A stretch of DNA of 64,000 nt from Archangium violaceum Cb vi76 (GTDB taxonomy: Bacteria; Myxococcota; Myxococcia; Myxococcales; Myxococcaceae), in assembly GCF_000733295.1 (NCBI RefSeq), contig NZ_JPMI01000109.1, forward strand, positions 62,001-126,000, written 5' to 3'. The notes beneath the pieces are model-generated. The model was not told where the DNA came from. It did no database searches and saw only the letters and a program-made list of their open reading frames with translations. Shown piece after piece: positions 61,801-64,000 of this stretch. Each line of letters starts with the position of its first letter. The stretch's first letter is position 1. The translations under genes were made by a program, and so were the position numbers.

Positions 61801-62484
61801 CTGAGCGAGGAGTCGGAGCAGGAGCTGAAGGATCTGCGCGCGCAGGTGGAGAAGATGGGGGAGATCAACCTCACGGCCATCGACGAGCACGCGGAGCTGA
61901 CGAGCCGCTCGGAGTTCATGCTGACGCAGAAGAAGGACCTGTCCGAGTCGATGGAGAAGCTGCAGGAGGCCATCCGGCGCATCGACGCGTCGAGCCGGGA
62001 GCGCTTCAAGCAGACGTTCGACATCGTGAACGAGAAGTTCCAGGCCATCTTCCCGCGGCTGTTCGGCGGCGGCCGGGCGAGCCTCGTGCTGACGAACGAA
62101 GGGCAGGGGGGAGAGCCGGGCGTGGAGATCGTGGCGCAGCCGCCGGGCAAGAAGCTGCAGAGCATGAATCTGCTGTCGGGCGGCGAGAAGGCGCTGACGG
62201 CGGTGGCGCTCATCTTCGCCATCTTCCTCATCAAGCCCACGCCCTTCTGCCTCCTGGACGAGGTCGACGCCCCGTTGGATGAGGGCAACGTGGGCCGCTA
62301 CAACGACATGGTGAAGGAGATGAGCAAGCAGTCGCAGTTCATCCTCATCACGCACAACAAGCGGACCATGGAAGTGGCGGACACGCTGTACGGCGTGACG
62401 ATGGAGGAGCCGGGCATCTCCAAGCTGGTGAGCGTGAAGCTGCGCGAGGCCAAGGCGGCCAACGACAACATCACCGCGGCGTAA
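58885..62484 (+). CDS. smc: Chromosome segregation protein SMC
   Basis: A 1199-residue ATPase of the condensin type that compacts and segregates the chromosome. Walker A is GPNGCGKSN (residues 32-40). Coiled coil covers about 165-500 and 670-1030, with Lys/Glu/Arg heptads; the hinge is near 510-650 (LVADVISTTPRYERAVEAVLG in part). The end carries the signature LLSGGEKALTA and Walker B FCLLDEVDAPLD. GGGAG lies 10 bases before the ATG. Other condensin genes (scpA, scpB) are not nearby. A palindromic repeat follows the stop. Confidence 0.98.
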   Translation: MRIKRLDITGFKSFMERSVFTFDDGVTGIVGPNGCGKSNVVDSIRWVMGEQSAKNLRGRGMEDVIFNGSESKPPLSMSEVSLTFHVDETDVLPAHLSGLPEVTVTRRLFRSGESEYLINKTTCRLLDITELFLGTGVGTKAYSIIEQGRVGLIVSSKPEDRRNLIEEAAGVTKYKSRRKAAERKLEATQANLLRVTDITSELERRIESLSRQAKKAEKYKKLKARMREIDLHSASHRFLALHAESKVSVEKLNSLGGEERENLEKMRELELVITNRRTALESETEALQKLSAEVHTLESNVQRADQDLAYWRKDLEETSARVAQSETELHNVRSRQSELAETMASRESELSNIAGSWKEDEVAMKVAQEELRRVSQLQAEISLRLEQERAAVVTVASRLANHESNLVNLARQKTDLESRRARNRAEADALREQEKQLEDARQNVARRVEDSRHLSLELAERKGHEEEALMRTRQAFMENEVQVIGLREELSDKRSRLASLEALQKDYEGFDKGVRAVMVRAGEDARQQGIFGLVADVISTTPRYERAVEAVLGERLQHVVVESRDKGVELVEYLKSALEGRGSFLPVPAPERVPSAVQPDVSRSGVLARALDEVTCEEALEPVVRLLLGDVVIVEDLAVARAYSEAEGSTCTLVTLDGEVFRPDGTITGGEREGVAVGALQKKREIVELASEVARVEERYNEILTRHYTLQKQMGDTEDVLKGLAKNVHAEELSLASQEKDLHKASEDLARVRDRLRALDADEAQLTQMYDGLAHEEENSRGEVAHGQADREAREERVKQLVGELESLKQRAETATNNLTTLKVKVAAGGERGDAARKELESLLAQKEEMANRVRKLESTVREGSARVEEFQRRIAETEAERAKKAEDLAVTAGVLESRRTAHGTASAEVREQDNALRELRTKLEGLTQGLSQITLREREIALELEHLVAGIRERHGAELQEEVHKYHLLPSLSEESEQELKDLRAQVEKMGEINLTAIDEHAELTSRSEFMLTQKKDLSESMEKLQEAIRRIDASSRERFKQTFDIVNEKFQAIFPRLFGGGRASLVLTNEGQGGEPGVEIVAQPPGKKLQSMNLLSGGEKALTAVALIFAIFLIKPTPFCLLDEVDAPLDEGNVGRYNDMVKEMSKQSQFILITHNKRTMEVADTLYGVTMEEPGISKLVSVKLREAKAANDNITAA

Positions 62485-62516
62485 CTCCCGCGGCCCACCA
62501 CCCCAGCCGTCAGAAC

Positions 62517-62554
62517 CACCCCTCTCCCCTCGGGAGAGGGACGGGGTGAGGGTA
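62517..62554 (+). repeat. Dispersed palindromic repeat, copy 3
   Basis: CCCTCTCCC-CTC-GGGAGAGGG is a perfect 9-bp hairpin followed by ACGGGGTGAGGG. It starts 32 bases after the smc stop codon. Confidence 0.85.
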
Positions 62555-62578
62555 TCCGGCTCCCGGATTCCCCTCTGT

Positions 62579-62618
62579 GAGAAGGCGCGGAACCTGACTC
62601 CAGGTCCCGCGCCTTCTC
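62579..62618. terminator. Strong hairpin between convergent smc and rsgA
   Basis: GAGAAGGCGCGG and CCGCGCCTTCTC form a 12-bp stem with a further 5 bp (ACCTG / CAGGT) inside. It lies between the two convergent genes and may stop transcription from both sides. The plus-strand tail CGTTTC is only weakly T-rich. Confidence 0.65.
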
Positions 62619-62645
62619 CGTTTCAGGACACACGCTCGGCGGGCT

Positions 62646-63731
62646 TCACTTCCCTCGCCGTTTGGCGCGCGTGTGCTCCCACCCCATCACGCTCAGGGTT
62701 CGCTCGTGACGGCGTTGTTCGCGTTGCGCGGCGGGACTCGACTGCCGGGCCTGCCAGGCCTGCTCGCGCCGCAGCTTCTCGTAGCTGGCGAGCCGCTCCT
62801 TCGAGAGCACTCCGGTCTCGAGGGCGGTGCGAACCGCGCATCCAGGCTCGCGCTGGTGGGTGCAATCCCGGAAGTGGCAGCCCTCGGCCAGCTCGAGGAT
62901 GTCCGCGAAGGCATGCTCGAGCCCTTCCTCCTCGCCCCACAGCCCGAGCTCGCGCATGCCGGGCCCATCGATGAGCAGCCCGCCGTGAGGCAGCACGAAC
63001 AGCTCCCGGTGGGTGGTGGTGTGGCGGCCCCTGTCGTCCTCGGCGCTGACGGCCTGGGTCGCCAGACGCGCTTCGCCCAACAGGTGGTTGACGAGGGTGG
63101 ACTTGCCCACGCCCGAGGAGCCGAGCAGCGCGCCCGTCCTACCGGCCGGGAGCTGTGCTCGCAGCGCCTCGAGCCCCTCTCCGGTGTACGTGCTCAGCGC
63201 GAGGACGGTCACGCCGGGGGAGAGTGCCTGGACTTCGAGCACCCGGGTAGCCACTTCCGGCTCGAGGTCCGCCTTGCTGAGCACGACCACGGGTGTGGCT
63301 CCGCTGTTCCACGCGAGGGTGAGCGCCCGTTCGATGCGGCGGGGGTTGTAGTTGCCATCCAACCCCGTCACGAGGAACACCACGTCGAGGTTGGCGGCGA
63401 TGGGTTGGGCCGCGTGCTCCTGGCCCGCTTCGCGCCGCATGAGGACGCCACTACGGGGGAGGACGGCATGGATGAGGGCCTCGCCCTCGCCGGGAGGGAG
63501 TCTCAGGGCGACCCAGTCTCCGATGGTGGGCAGGGCCTCGGCGCCGGGCGCGTGGTGGAGGACCCGTCCCGAGGGCCGCGCGAGCACGGTCCTCTCGGAA
63601 GTCTGGAGGGTGAGCAGTCCGCGTTCCTGGCGCACGACGCGCCCGGGGACGAGGGGAGGAGAGGTCTGGGTGAAGAGCTGGGAGAAAGCGTGGGCGAGGT
63701 CGGGACCCCAACCGAGGGATTCGAGGAACAC
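62646..63731 (-). CDS. rsgA: Ribosome small-subunit-dependent GTPase RsgA
   Basis: A 361-residue circularly permuted GTPase that helps mature the 30S subunit. Order of motifs: OB-fold region, then LSKAD (G4), GSSGVGKS (G1/Walker A) and DGPGMREL (G3), ending in the zinc-binding Cys/His cluster CHFRDCTHQREPGC. I chose GTG 63731, with GGAG about 9 bases upstream and a usual N-terminus (FLESLGWGP). A TTG at 63794 is possible but without a clear site. A 21-codon gene with a better ribosome site lies 98 bases upstream. Confidence 0.9.
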   Translation of the reverse strand: MFLESLGWGPDLAHAFSQLFTQTSPPLVPGRVVRQERGLLTLQTSERTVLARPSGRVLHHAPGAEALPTIGDWVALRLPPGEGEALIHAVLPRSGVLMRREAGQEHAAQPIAANLDVVFLVTGLDGNYNPRRIERALTLAWNSGATPVVVLSKADLEPEVATRVLEVQALSPGVTVLALSTYTGEGLEALRAQLPAGRTGALLGSSGVGKSTLVNHLLGEARLATQAVSAEDDRGRHTTTHRELFVLPHGGLLIDGPGMRELGLWGEEEGLEHAFADILELAEGCHFRDCTHQREPGCAVRTALETGVLSKERLASYEKLRREQAWQARQSSPAAQREQRRHERTLSVMGWEHTRAKRRGK

Positions 63732-63829
63732 TGGGAAGAACTCCGGGCAGAGCGGTGCCTGCGGCGCACCTGGGGATTCAAGGGCGCCCAGCAAGGAGCG
63801 GAACCACGCTGCGTCGGATCTTCGGCCGG

Positions 63830-63895
63830 CTAGGCGGCCCGCGCCTCCTGGGCGAACAGGGCGTCAACCACGGCAAGATCAATGGGAGCGTTCAT
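63830..63895 (-). CDS. 21-codon leader-like gene upstream of rsgA
   Basis: GGAGG with a 5-base spacer precedes an ATG at 63895; the frame (MNAPIDLAVVDALFAQ, then EARAA) closes at 63830. The codons are typical of the genome. It may be a leader peptide for rsgA or an unrelated signalling peptide. A weak -35/-10-like pair (TTGTCC, GAATAC) lies upstream with a 19-base spacer. I recognise no family. Confidence 0.4.
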   Translation of the reverse strand: MNAPIDLAVVDALFAQEARAA

Positions 63896-63905
63896 GGTTG
63901 CCTCC

Positions 63906-64000
63906 GGGGACTCGTGGGGCGGCGTCCCTCGCCACCCGTGACCTGTATTCTGAACCACCGCTGGCCTCTGGACAATCCTCGGTTGCCATGGCTTCGGAGT
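63906..64000. other. Right edge of window
   Basis: An ATG at 63988 opens a frame that leaves the window, without a visible ribosome site. Nothing else is recognised. Confidence 0.3.

Noticed and set aside
58798-62355. Very long minus-strand open frame antisense to smc
   Set aside because: Antisense frames of this length are common opposite GC-rich genes; its sequence is low-complexity His/Leu/Arg repeats and the plus strand encodes a complete SMC.

Overview
The window is GC-rich chromosomal DNA of a delta-proteobacterium, most likely a myxobacterium of the Archangium/Cystobacter/Myxococcus type. This is inferred from strong G/C bias at third codon positions, many lipoprotein genes, a TIGR02269-like lipoprotein with a coupled partner gene, DUF4388 and TPR proteins, and the housekeeping clusters ruvB, lpxC, pyrF and murA-prmC-prfA. 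I see no CRISPR array, prophage or intact insertion sequence. One tRNA, tRNA-Gly(CCC), is present.

1-15 kb is accessory in character. It holds a lipoprotein with an HNH-like C-terminal region coupled to a small cytosolic gene (toxin/immunity candidate of the Sit type), a Cys-rich lipoprotein, a secreted M14 carboxypeptidase, an operon of a CxxCH protein, a lipoprotein and a Tat-exported DUF1501 protein behind an inverted-repeat-rich leader, a PH-domain protein, a secreted protein of unknown role, a methyltransferase, and a metallo-beta-lactamase-fold protein coupled to a wrecked zinc alcohol dehydrogenase.

15-29 kb is mostly housekeeping: ruvB with a coupled unknown gene, lpxC, a DsbA-like lipoprotein, a DUF4388 protein coupled to pyrF, leucyl aminopeptidase, a zinc-dependent phospholipase-like protein, a TauE/SafE permease coupled to a DUF1634 protein, and an ScfR-type regulator followed by a TPR protein.

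29-40 kb holds the two most interesting loci. The first is a bufferin-type RiPP operon (31.2-33.1 kb): an 85-residue precursor with three Cys-containing repeats, a terminator hairpin, then coupled MNIO (DUF692) and DUF2063 genes. The second is a tightly coupled four-gene unit on the minus strand (35.7-39.6 kb): ECF sigma factor, membrane anti-sigma factor, lipoprotein caspase with a barrel-like tail, and a Cys-rich lipoprotein.

39-52 kb carries serC, a chalcone-isomerase-fold protein, an M13 peptidase, a radical SAM protein, an L,D-transpeptidase converging on an M15-like peptidase, one of two paralogous CxxCH/beta-propeller lipoproteins (the other lies at 33-35.5 kb), tRNA-Gly and a lipoprotein with four EPN-box repeats. 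52-64 kb is housekeeping again: a zinc-ribbon protein, prfA-prmC and murA, a 34-residue basic peptide, a TPR protein, a CorC-type transporter, smc, rsgA and a 21-codon leader-like gene. Three copies of a palindromic repeat lie just downstream of genes, always in the same orientation relative to the gene.
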